From assembly GCF_900109055.1 (NCBI RefSeq), contig NZ_FOIV01000002.1, positions 620,001-684,000 on the forward strand: a DNA stretch of 64,000 nt, read 5' to 3'. The notes under the pieces were generated by a model. It saw only the letters and a list, made by a program, of their open reading frames with translations. It had not been told where the DNA came from and did no database searches. Each line of letters begins with the position of its first letter. The stretch's first letter is position 1. Made by a program: the position numbers and the translations under genes. Source of the stretch: Prevotella sp. khp7 (GTDB lineage: Bacteria > Bacteroidota > Bacteroidia > Bacteroidales > Bacteroidaceae). Below, piece after piece: positions 53,147 to 61,051 of this stretch.

Positions 53147-54598
53147 ATGAAAAGACTACATACACTTATGGCAGCACTTGCAGTAGCTGCTGCCGCTAAT
53201 GCGCAGATTGGCGCTCCATATATCCACGATCCCTCGACCATCGCTGAGTGCGAAGGCAAATACTACACCTTTGGTACTGGTGGCGGCGGTCTGATTTCTG
53301 AAGACGGCTGGACATGGAACAGCGGTGCAGAGCGCCCTGGTGGCGGTGCAGCTCCCGACATCATCAAGATAGGTGACCGTTACCTCTGTATCTATGGCGC
53401 CACAGGTGGTGGCCTTGGCGGTGGACACGCAGGACGTATCCTTACTATGTGGAACAAGACCCTCGACCCCAAGTCACCCGACTTCAAGTGGAGTGAGGCT
53501 GTAGAGGTTTGCGCCTCTGATGGTATGGAAGACCAGGATGCCATCGACCCAGGTCTGTTGCTCGATCCCACTACTGGTCGTTTATGGGTAAGCTACGGCA
53601 CCTACTTCGGTACCATCCGTCTGATTGAGCTCGACCCCAAGACCGGTTTCCGTGTCAAGGGCAATAAGGAGAAGGATATCGCTATCGATTGTGAGGCTTC
53701 CGACCTGATGTACCGCGACGGCTGGTACTACCTGCTTGGTACACATGGCACTTGCTGCGACGGTACAAACTCTACCTATAATATCGTAGTTGGACGTTCA
53801 CGCAGCGTAGAAGGCCCTTACCTCGACAATGTAGGCCGTGATATGTATCATGGTGGTGGTAGAATGGTGATTGCCGCAGGCGATCGTAAGACCGGTGCTG
53901 GCCACTTCGGACGCACCATTATCGACGAGGGTGTCGAGGTGATGTCGTTCCACTGGGAGGCTGATTTCGATTTGAGCGGACGCTCTACGCTGGCTATCCG
54001 TCCTCTGCTTTGGAAGAACGGTTGGCCCTATGGTGGTGAGCAGTTCAAGGGTGGCACCTTCGAGATTGAGTCAGAACGTCGCGGTTATGCGCTGGAACTT
54101 GCTGTCGACTTCGTTCGTATGCAACAGGAGCGTCAGGGCTGGTTCAACCGCAACCAGATGGAGCAACCTGTCAAGCCCATTGCCAACCAGACACTGGCAG
54201 ATGTTATCGGCACATGGCCTGAAGGTGACATCCCCGCACGCATCGGCGATTACATGTTCCGTCCCCACCAGCGTTGGACTATCTCTCCTGTCGAGGGTAA
54301 GGGTGCTTATCTCGGAAATACCTACTTCAAGATTGTTATCGAGGGTACTAATCGCACTTTGACTGCTACTGCCGACAAGGAGGTGACCACCGTCCCCGCC
54401 TATACCGGTGCCGACGAGCAACTCTGGCGCATTGAACAGCTTACCGATGGTACTTTCCGTATTATGCCAAAGGTTATCCCCGGGCAAGAAGGCATCAACA
54501 CGCACTACTGCCTCTACTCTGCAGGCGACTCTACACCGACCCTCGCCGAGTACGACTTTAGCAGTGATAATTCCAAGTGGAATTTCCGCAACCATTAA
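53147..54598 (+). CDS. GH43-family glycoside hydrolase, arabinan-endo-hydrolase-like, with C-terminal lectin-like domain
   Basis: The 483-residue exported enzyme (signal to NAQ) has a GH43 propeller with Asp28 in YIHDPSTI, Asp134 in DAIDPGLLLD and Glu183 in DCEASDLMY as the catalytic triad. The pattern of GAPDI-type and TYFGTIRLIELDP motifs resembles arabinanase and related GH43 enzymes. From about residue 355 a beta domain with repeated W-R/W-I motifs (DEQLWRIEQL, DNSKWNF) resembles a ricin-type lectin. It is co-transcribed with the upstream GH43 gene; the pair probably attack arabinose-containing chains. Confidence 0.88.
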   Translation: MKRLHTLMAALAVAAAANAQIGAPYIHDPSTIAECEGKYYTFGTGGGGLISEDGWTWNSGAERPGGGAAPDIIKIGDRYLCIYGATGGGLGGGHAGRILTMWNKTLDPKSPDFKWSEAVEVCASDGMEDQDAIDPGLLLDPTTGRLWVSYGTYFGTIRLIELDPKTGFRVKGNKEKDIAIDCEASDLMYRDGWYYLLGTHGTCCDGTNSTYNIVVGRSRSVEGPYLDNVGRDMYHGGGRMVIAAGDRKTGAGHFGRTIIDEGVEVMSFHWEADFDLSGRSTLAIRPLLWKNGWPYGGEQFKGGTFEIESERRGYALELAVDFVRMQQERQGWFNRNQMEQPVKPIANQTLADVIGTWPEGDIPARIGDYMFRPHQRWTISPVEGKGAYLGNTYFKIVIEGTNRTLTATADKEVTTVPAYTGADEQLWRIEQLTDGTFRIMPKVIPGQEGINTHYCLYSAGDSTPTLAEYDFSSDNSKWNFRNH

Positions 54599-54618
54599 AA
54601 ATGATTGCTAATAAAATT

Positions 54619-54657
54619 AACGGCGGACTCCGAATAGGGAAGTCTGCCGTTTTTTTT
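54619..54657 (+). terminator. Intrinsic terminator of the GH43 operon
   Basis: AACGGCGGACT and AGTCTGCCGTT form an 11-base stem with one mismatch, followed by eight T residues. The remaining bases to 54868 are AT-rich; a CATCTTTG at 54808-54815 is a weak -7 candidate for the next gene. Confidence 0.9.
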
Positions 54658-54868
54658 CTTTTATTTGTTATTTGTTTTGTATTCAGGCGATAATACAAAA
54701 TGGAATTTCAAGTCTGTGGATATGATGTTTAGGTATTAATTATCCTTAAAAAGAGGAAAATAATTAAAAATAATAGTCAAATATCGATAAATCATAGGAT
54801 ATTTTTGCATCTTTGCATAACCATTCTGATAAAAAACTGATAAAACATTAAATACTAAGTAATAGCAA

Positions 54869-56173
54869 ATGAAATCAACCGTGAGCCCCGCCAAGGGGAA
54901 ATTGGGAATCATGATCGTCGGTAACGGCGCAGTAGCAACAACATTTATGACAGGTGTACTGATGGCTCGTAAAGGGCTTAGCAAACCTATCGGCTCTATG
55001 ACTCAGTACGACAAAGTGCGTGTGGGGAATGGTGCGGAGAAGCAATATCTCCATTATGCCGATATCGTTCCTATTGCCAGTCTTAACGATATTGTGTTCG
55101 GCTGTTGGGATGTATATCCCCAGAATGCCTATCAGGCAGCGGTCTATGCAGAGGTGTTGAAGCGTGAGGATATCAATCCTGTGCGTGAGGAATTGGAGCA
55201 GATTGTGCCTATGGCCGCTGCATTCGACAAGAACTATGCAAAGCGTCTCGACGGCGATAATGTGAAGAAGTGCAGTACCCGCTGGGATATGGTAGAACAG
55301 CTCCGTGAGGATATCCGCCAGTTTAAGGCTGCTAGGCAGTGCGACCGCGTGGTTGTGCTCTGGGCAGCGTCAACAGAGATTTATGTTCCCATTAATGAGC
55401 AGGTTCATTACTCCTTGTCGGCTTTGGAGTCGGCTATGAAGGCCGACGACCGCGAGCATATCGCTCCTTCTATGTGTTATGCCTATGCGGCCCTTACCGA
55501 GGGTTGCCCGTTTGTGATGGGTGCGCCTAACACAACAGTCGACATCCCTGCCATGTGGGAGCTTGCCGAGAAGACGAAGATGCCTATCGCAGGTAAGGAC
55601 TTCAAGACAGGTCAGACCCTGGTGAAGAGTGGCTTTGCTCCTATCATCGGTACCCGTTGCTTAGGGCTTGAGGGCTGGTTCTCAACCAACATCCTTGGCA
55701 ACCGCGATGGTTTGGTGCTCGATGTTCCCGAGAACTTCCGCACCAAGGAGGTGAGCAAACTCTCTACGCTCGAGACCATTCTGAAGGCCGACGTTCAGCC
55801 TGACCTTTATAGCGATTACTATCATAAGGTACGCATCAACTATTATCCTCCTCGAAATGACAACAAAGAGTCGTGGGATAATATTGATATTCGTGGCTGG
55901 ATGAACTATCCAATGCAGATCAAGATTAATTTTCTCTGCCGCGATTCTATTTTGGCTGCTCCTGTCTGCCTCGACCTCTGTCTGTTGATTGATCTGGCAG
56001 CCCGCGCAGGTCGTTTCGGCACTCAGCGTTTCCTCAGCTTCTTCTTGAAGAGTCCTATGCACGACTATACCAAGGGAGAGGAAGCCGTTAATCACCTCTA
56101 TCAGCAACATACGATGCTGAAGAATGCCATCCGTGAGATGGGCGGTTATGAGGCTGACGAGGAAATAGACTAA
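54869..56173 (+). CDS. ino1: Myo-inositol-1-phosphate synthase
   Basis: The enzyme cyclises glucose 6-phosphate to myo-inositol 1-phosphate using NAD, in the cytoplasm. The 434-residue length fits bacterial forms. Visible signatures are the Rossmann segment IMIVGNGAVATTFMTGV (14-30), VLWAASTEIY, MGAPNTTVDIP, GKDFKTGQTLVKSGFAP and TRCLGLEGWFSTNILGNRDG, all typical of this family. In Bacteroides the product feeds phosphatidylinositol and inositol sphingolipids. Here no phosphatase or lipid-synthesis gene is next to it; it stands alone between terminators. Confidence 0.95.
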   Translation: MKSTVSPAKGKLGIMIVGNGAVATTFMTGVLMARKGLSKPIGSMTQYDKVRVGNGAEKQYLHYADIVPIASLNDIVFGCWDVYPQNAYQAAVYAEVLKREDINPVREELEQIVPMAAAFDKNYAKRLDGDNVKKCSTRWDMVEQLREDIRQFKAARQCDRVVVLWAASTEIYVPINEQVHYSLSALESAMKADDREHIAPSMCYAYAALTEGCPFVMGAPNTTVDIPAMWELAEKTKMPIAGKDFKTGQTLVKSGFAPIIGTRCLGLEGWFSTNILGNRDGLVLDVPENFRTKEVSKLSTLETILKADVQPDLYSDYYHKVRINYYPPRNDNKESWDNIDIRGWMNYPMQIKINFLCRDSILAAPVCLDLCLLIDLAARAGRFGTQRFLSFFLKSPMHDYTKGEEAVNHLYQQHTMLKNAIREMGGYEADEEID

Positions 56174-56191
56174 TAAAAAACGTTAAATGGC

Positions 56192-56223
56192 AAAGGGTGT
56201 ACCGATTTATGGTGCACCCTTTT
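56192..56223 (+). terminator. Intrinsic terminator after inositol phosphate synthase, overlapping the next promoter
   Basis: AAAGGGTGTACC and GGTGCACCCTTT pair over 12 bases (one wobble) with a 7-base loop. The -7 box of the next gene begins 3 bases after it, so the hairpin covers the -33 region. Confidence 0.75.
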
Positions 56224-56225
56224 CG

Positions 56226-56233
56226 TATCTTTG
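56226..56233 (+). promoter_or_regulatory. -7 box of the radical SAM gene, leaderless
   Basis: TATCTTTG ends 4 bases before ATG 56238, so the transcript should begin at or very near the start codon. It argues against the in-frame ATG at 56187. Confidence 0.6.
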
Positions 56234-56237
56234 CGCC

Positions 56238-57527
56238 ATGTTGACAGAGAAGACGATGGAGAAACTGCGGATACTCGCAGAGTCGGCGAAGTACGATGTG
56301 TCGTGCTCGTCAAGCGGTACGGTGCGCAGTGGAAAGAAAGGCATGGTAGGTTCTACGGTGGGGGGGATGGGCATCTGCCACTCGTTTGCCGACGATGGAC
56401 GTTGCATTTCGTTGCTGAAGGTGATGCTCACAAATTATTGTATGTACGACTGTGCCTACTGCATTAATCGTCGGTCGAATGACATCAAGCGTGCGACCCT
56501 TTCTGTGAGTGAGATCGAGGAAATTACGATGGAGTTTTATCGCCGTAATTATATCGAAGGTCTGTTCCTGTCGAGTGGTATCGTTCGCAATCCGGATTAC
56601 ACGATGGAGCGACTGACGGCTATTGCCCGTGATTTGCGAAATGTACATCGCTTTAATGGGTACATACATCTGAAGAGCATCCCCGGCGCTTCACAGGAAC
56701 TGTTGAACGAGGCGGGCCGCTATGCCGACCGTATGAGCGTGAACATTGAGATCCCAAAAGAAGAGTCGCTGAAGTTGTTGGCGCCCGAGAAGGATCATCA
56801 GAGCGTATTTCAGCCGATGAGGTTGATTCAGCAGGGAGTGCTTGAGAATAAAGAAGACCGCAGGAAGTATCGCCATGTTCCTCGCTTTGTGCCGGCAGGA
56901 CAGTCAACACAGATGATTGTCGGTGCCACGAAGGAAACTGATAAAGACATCCTGACCATGTCGTCAATGCTCTATGGGCAGTCCACGATGCGCCGTGTGT
57001 ATTACTCGGGATATGTCAGTGTGAACACCTACGACCCGCGACTGCCTCTACTGAAACAGCCCCCACTGGTGCGTGAGAACCGCCTCTATCAGGCCGACTG
57101 GTTGATGCGTTTCTATCATTTCAAGGTAGAGGAGATAGTTGATGATTTGCATACTAACCTCGATTTGGAGCTTGATCCGAAACTGGCTTGGGCTTTGCGC
57201 CATCCGGAGGCTTTTCCTATAGATATCAATACAGCCGATTATGAGCAGTTGTTGCGTGTGCCTGGTCTTGGTACGAAGTCAGCTTGGCTCATTGTTAATT
57301 CGCGTCGGTTCAATCGTCTGACTTCTTATGACCTAAAGAAGATGGGCGTGGTGATGAAAAAGGCAAAGTATTTTATTACCTGCTATGAACTGGCTTCTAC
57401 TTACTCTACTCCCATCGTGGGTATCAATGAACTGCGTCCTGAGCGTCTGCGACCTTTACTAATCTCTAAGGCTCAACAAAAGCGGGCAGCAGAGGAAAAA
57501 CAGCTGAAAATAGACTTTGAAGAATGA
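56238..57527 (+). CDS. Radical SAM protein of the putative DNA modification/repair type (TIGR03916-like)
   Basis: The 429-residue protein has the radical SAM cluster motif CMYDCAYC (Cys68, 72, 75) preceded by a conserved N-terminal YDVSCSSSG and GMGICHSF, and a C-terminal helix-hairpin-helix (about 330-365, INTADYEQLLRVPGLGTKSA) for DNA contact. From family knowledge such proteins are almost always next to a DUF4130-type partner, as here, and are thought to act in DNA repair or modification; the chemistry is unproven. It overlaps the partner gene by 4 bases (ATGA). It is transcribed from its own leaderless promoter. Confidence 0.9.
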   Translation: MLTEKTMEKLRILAESAKYDVSCSSSGTVRSGKKGMVGSTVGGMGICHSFADDGRCISLLKVMLTNYCMYDCAYCINRRSNDIKRATLSVSEIEEITMEFYRRNYIEGLFLSSGIVRNPDYTMERLTAIARDLRNVHRFNGYIHLKSIPGASQELLNEAGRYADRMSVNIEIPKEESLKLLAPEKDHQSVFQPMRLIQQGVLENKEDRRKYRHVPRFVPAGQSTQMIVGATKETDKDILTMSSMLYGQSTMRRVYYSGYVSVNTYDPRLPLLKQPPLVRENRLYQADWLMRFYHFKVEEIVDDLHTNLDLELDPKLAWALRHPEAFPIDINTADYEQLLRVPGLGTKSAWLIVNSRRFNRLTSYDLKKMGVVMKKAKYFITCYELASTYSTPIVGINELRPERLRPLLISKAQQKRAAEEKQLKIDFEE

Positions 57528-58294
57528 CGGTATACGTTTTTGATGGAACGATGAACGGACTGCTGACAGCAGTGTTCGATTCCTTTGCTTTGCATGATTA
57601 TCCAGAGCTATTAGCGTCTGAGGGTGATGTCATTCCATTGTTCTGTGAACATCTTTACCGTGTTGCTACGGATGAAGAGAAGGCACACCGTGTGTGGAGT
57701 GGCTTGGAAAAACGCCTGCCGCGTGAAGCCATGAAACTGATATCAGTCAGTTGGCTGTCTGAATTGCCAGAGCTCAACCAATCGTTGTTCCAATACATTT
57801 GTAAGGTTTTTAGACAAGGTGATGTCTCTAGAAACTTTGCCGATTCTGATATCCTGGCGGTAACGGATATAGCCAAGAAGGTACTCCGTGAGCAGCTAAG
57901 GATGAAACAGTTCATTCGTTTCCAAAAGGCGAAGGATGGTACATATCTGGGAGTCGTGTCTCCCGACCATAATGTGTTGCCTTTGATTACCGAGCATTTC
58001 AGAGACCGTTTTAATGACCAGCCGTGGCTTATTTACGATGCTAAGCGTCACTATGGTTATTATTACGACGGCAGACAGGTGATACGTATCATGTTCGAGG
58101 ATGAGGTTGGTGCCCCATTCTGCCTGTCTGATGGAAAACTGGATGCCGATGTCCTAAGCAGCGATGACCAATTGTTCCAGAATCTGTGGCGCACCTATTT
58201 TAAGTCTATCTGCATCAAGGAGCGCATGAATCCCCGTAAGCAGTTGAACGACATGCCCCGTCGCTATTGGAAATATATGACTGAGAAACAATAA
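57524..58294 (+). CDS. DUF4130/TIGR03915-like DNA metabolism protein, partner of the radical SAM protein
   Basis: The 256-residue cytoplasmic protein begins TVYVFDGTMNGLLTAVFDSF, the typical start of this family, and contains MKQFIRFQKAKDGTYLGVVSPDHNVLPLITEHFRDRF and WLIYDAKRHYGYYY, a conserved core. Some relatives carry a C-terminal uracil-DNA-glycosylase domain; this one ends shortly after the core and has none. Translational overlap with the radical SAM gene supports a joint complex. Exact role unknown. Confidence 0.9.
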   Translation: MTVYVFDGTMNGLLTAVFDSFALHDYPELLASEGDVIPLFCEHLYRVATDEEKAHRVWSGLEKRLPREAMKLISVSWLSELPELNQSLFQYICKVFRQGDVSRNFADSDILAVTDIAKKVLREQLRMKQFIRFQKAKDGTYLGVVSPDHNVLPLITEHFRDRFNDQPWLIYDAKRHYGYYYDGRQVIRIMFEDEVGAPFCLSDGKLDADVLSSDDQLFQNLWRTYFKSICIKERMNPRKQLNDMPRRYWKYMTEKQ

Positions 58295-58324
58295 GAAAGC
58301 CTCCGTAATTTCGGAGGCTTTCTT
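58293..58324. terminator. Bidirectional intrinsic terminator
   Basis: AAGAAAGCCTCCG and CGGAGGCTTTCTT are perfect 13-base arms around TAATTT. It overlaps the DUF4130 stop and lies 6 bases from the GH3 gene end, serving both convergent units. Confidence 0.92.
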
Positions 58325-58329
58325 ATATG

Positions 58330-60939
58330 TTAAAAGCTTACTGTAAGTTTCTTCAGGTCCTTGTCAAGTGAGCTTGAGCCGTAGAGAATCTCGTACTTAC
58401 CAGACTTGATGCGCATGGTGTTGGTCTCGGCATCCCAGAATTCAAAGCTTTTCGGGCTGAGTGTCAGGGTGGCTGTAGCCGTCTGACCTGCCAGCACGTC
58501 AACACGCTTAAAGGCACGGAGCGACTTCGACGGCCCCTCTGCGTCAGCTAGGTTGCGGATGTAGAGTTGTACGATCTCAGTACCGTTCTGCTTACCTGTA
58601 TTACTTACGGGGATGGTCAGTTCGTAGTTACCGCCTTCTCCTTTAATGGATGCCTCACCAACCTCGTAGGTCGTATAGCTCAGACCATAACCGAAGGGGA
58701 AGAGAGCATCATTGAAGTAGCGATAGGTGCGGCCCTTCATAGAGTAATCCTCGTAGTCGGGCAACTGGTCGGTACTCTTGTAGAAGGTAACGGGTAACTT
58801 GCCACCGGGGTTGTAGTCGCCAAACAATACGTCGGCAACGGCTGTACCGCCTTCCTGACCTGCATACCAGGCCTGAACAATTGCGTCGCAGGTTTCTGTC
58901 TCTGGCAATAGGGCGATGGCAGAACCAGAGCAGTTCACGAAAATAACTTGTTTGCCGGCGTCTTTCAGTGCCTTCAGGAAGTTGCGCTGTACCTTAGGCA
59001 ACTCAATGCTAGTACGGTCGCCTCCCTTGAATCCTTCTATATTCACGGGCATCTCCTCACCTTCGAGGCTTGGAGCGATTCCACCGCAGAAGATAACCTT
59101 GTCGATACCCTTCAGCTGGGCGATGGTCTCATTATAATCGATAGGCAGTTCGCGGGCCACGTCGATTTTCATCGAGGCACCCCAAGTCTTTACAGTCTGG
59201 AAGCGAACTTCTATCTGGTATTTCTGTCCCTTCTCGGCTTTCAGTACGGTGCGGGTCGGTGTGGCTCGCCAAATGTGCTGCATCACCATCCTCTCACCGT
59301 TGACGTATACCTCGAAATGTCCCGTTGACTCCACGTTCAGCACATACTCGCCAGCCTCTTTGGGAATGAAAGTAGTCTCGTATTTCGCAGAGAAATCCTC
59401 TATAGGCAGGTTGGGAGCGAATACATGCATACCTGCTGTTGTCACGTTGACGGGCTTTGTATAGTATTCTGTCGTAAACGGCTTGCCTTCCATCTTGGTA
59501 TTGTTCCAGAACGTTCCTTTCAAACCTTTCTTTCCATCAGGACTCACACACTCTGAGGCGAGGTGGCACTCCATTACCTTATCGTTGGTGAGGTCGCATC
59601 CTGGCAGATAAAACAGTTTCTTCTGTTTGGCCTTTATGCCGTCAAGGATAGTAACGGTATGGTTGGGCGTCCCGTTATAGTTACCCCACATCATGGGTTC
59701 GTTGTGGGCGTTGGGACCTATCACGGCTATCTTCTCCTCATTCTTCTTTAGCGGCAGGATGTTTCCTTTGTTTTGAAGCAGAACGATCGATTGGCGTGCC
59801 ATGTCGAGTGCAATCTGGGCAGAGGCTTTCGTCGACATAGCGGAGTAGGGAATCTTTGACCATTCAACGAGTGAAGGGTCGTCCATCTCTCCAAGGTCGA
59901 AACGACCTTCAAGCAGGCGGATGACATGCTTGTCTACCTCTGCCTCGCTGATAAGACCTCGGCGTACCGCTTCGGGAATGCTTCTATAGGCGTAGCCGTA
60001 ACCGCACTCCACGTCGGTACCGGCTAGCGTAGCCTTAGCAGAGGCAGTAATAGGCGATGAAGATGACTTATGTGAATCGTAGAAGTCACTGATAGCACCG
60101 CAGTCGCTCACCACCAAATACTGGAAGCCCCATTCGTCGCGCAGAATCTGCTGAAGCAAACGGTTGGAGCCACAGCAAGGGTCGTCGTCAAGACGCTGAT
60201 AGGCACACATAACCTCGCGCACTTTGGAATCCTGTACGAGTGTCTTGAAGGCAGGCATATAAGTCTCCCAAAAATCGCGCACGGGTACATTAGTAAGATT
60301 GGCAGAATGGCGGGTATATTCAGGGCCGCTGTGTACAGCATAGTGCTTGGCACAAGCCCAGAGTTTACGGTATTTAGATGACTCAGGTCCCTGCAGACCG
60401 CGTACCACAGCATCGCCCATCACCGAGGTGAGGAAGGGGTCTTCGCCGTAGGTCTCCTGACCGCGTCCCCAACGCGGGTCGCGAAAGATGTTCACGTTAG
60501 GTGTCCATACAGAGAGGCTGCGCATCTTCATATCTTCACCGTTCTGGTCATACATACGGTGATTGTACTGCGCACGGAACTCTGTTGAAGCCACATCGAA
60601 CACCTTATATAATAAGTTAGGGTTAAACGACGAGGCCATGGCCACTGGTTCTGGGAAGTTTGTTACGTTCCCCATATTGGCAGCGCCGTGCAGCGCCTCG
60701 CTCCACCAATAGAATTTCTTGATGCCAAGGCGTGGGATGGCAGGACTCTCGTCGAGCATCAGCTTGGCTTTTTCTTCCAACGTCAACCGGCTGCACAGAT
60801 CCTGAGCACGCTCCTTGGCGCTCAAGTCTGGGTTCTGGTAAGGAAAAGTCTGTGCCGACACAGATGTGCCAGCACAGAACATGAATACGGTTGATAAATA
60901 AGTTAGGTAATGTTTCTTTCTGTTTACGTAATTCCGCAT
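58330..60939 (-). CDS. GH3-family glycoside hydrolase with PA14 insertion and fibronectin-III-like C-terminus
   Basis: Start ATG 60939 (MRNYVNRKKH) precedes a signal peptide ending VSAQ (30). The 869-residue enzyme has the GH3 barrel with KHY (198-200) and the nucleophile Asp279 in VVSDCGAI, then the second alpha/beta domain interrupted by a PA14-type beta domain (about 455-600, GTFWNNTKMEGKPF and GHFEVYVNGERM), and a C-terminal fibronectin-III-like domain. PA14-containing GH3 enzymes are mostly beta-glucosidases or beta-xylosidases acting on oligosaccharides in the periplasm. It has its own promoter. Confidence 0.92.
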   Translation of the reverse strand: MRNYVNRKKHYLTYLSTVFMFCAGTSVSAQTFPYQNPDLSAKERAQDLCSRLTLEEKAKLMLDESPAIPRLGIKKFYWWSEALHGAANMGNVTNFPEPVAMASSFNPNLLYKVFDVASTEFRAQYNHRMYDQNGEDMKMRSLSVWTPNVNIFRDPRWGRGQETYGEDPFLTSVMGDAVVRGLQGPESSKYRKLWACAKHYAVHSGPEYTRHSANLTNVPVRDFWETYMPAFKTLVQDSKVREVMCAYQRLDDDPCCGSNRLLQQILRDEWGFQYLVVSDCGAISDFYDSHKSSSSPITASAKATLAGTDVECGYGYAYRSIPEAVRRGLISEAEVDKHVIRLLEGRFDLGEMDDPSLVEWSKIPYSAMSTKASAQIALDMARQSIVLLQNKGNILPLKKNEEKIAVIGPNAHNEPMMWGNYNGTPNHTVTILDGIKAKQKKLFYLPGCDLTNDKVMECHLASECVSPDGKKGLKGTFWNNTKMEGKPFTTEYYTKPVNVTTAGMHVFAPNLPIEDFSAKYETTFIPKEAGEYVLNVESTGHFEVYVNGERMVMQHIWRATPTRTVLKAEKGQKYQIEVRFQTVKTWGASMKIDVARELPIDYNETIAQLKGIDKVIFCGGIAPSLEGEEMPVNIEGFKGGDRTSIELPKVQRNFLKALKDAGKQVIFVNCSGSAIALLPETETCDAIVQAWYAGQEGGTAVADVLFGDYNPGGKLPVTFYKSTDQLPDYEDYSMKGRTYRYFNDALFPFGYGLSYTTYEVGEASIKGEGGNYELTIPVSNTGKQNGTEIVQLYIRNLADAEGPSKSLRAFKRVDVLAGQTATATLTLSPKSFEFWDAETNTMRIKSGKYEILYGSSSLDKDLKKLTVSF

Positions 60940-60972
60940 ATTGTTTAGTGTATTACTTTCGTATTCTGGGTG

Positions 60973-60980
60973 CAAAGGTA
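60973..60980 (-). promoter_or_regulatory. -7 box of the GH3 gene
   Basis: TACCTTTG on the minus strand, about 33 bases before ATG 60939 and just after the GH95 terminator. No -33 TTG seen. Confidence 0.5.
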
Positions 60981-60982
60981 AT

Positions 60983-61018
60983 AAAAATGTGAGACATAGG
61001 CGTTGGCTTTTGTCTCAC
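60983..61018 (-). terminator. Intrinsic terminator after the GH95 gene
   Basis: On the minus strand GTGAGACA and TGTCTCAC form an 8-base stem followed by A and five U residues. A second hairpin (TGTAACATT/AATGTTACA, 61032-61056) without a U-tract overlaps the GH95 stop codon. Confidence 0.75.
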
Positions 61019-61051
61019 AAACTTTACATGGTGTAACATTCAACGAAAATG

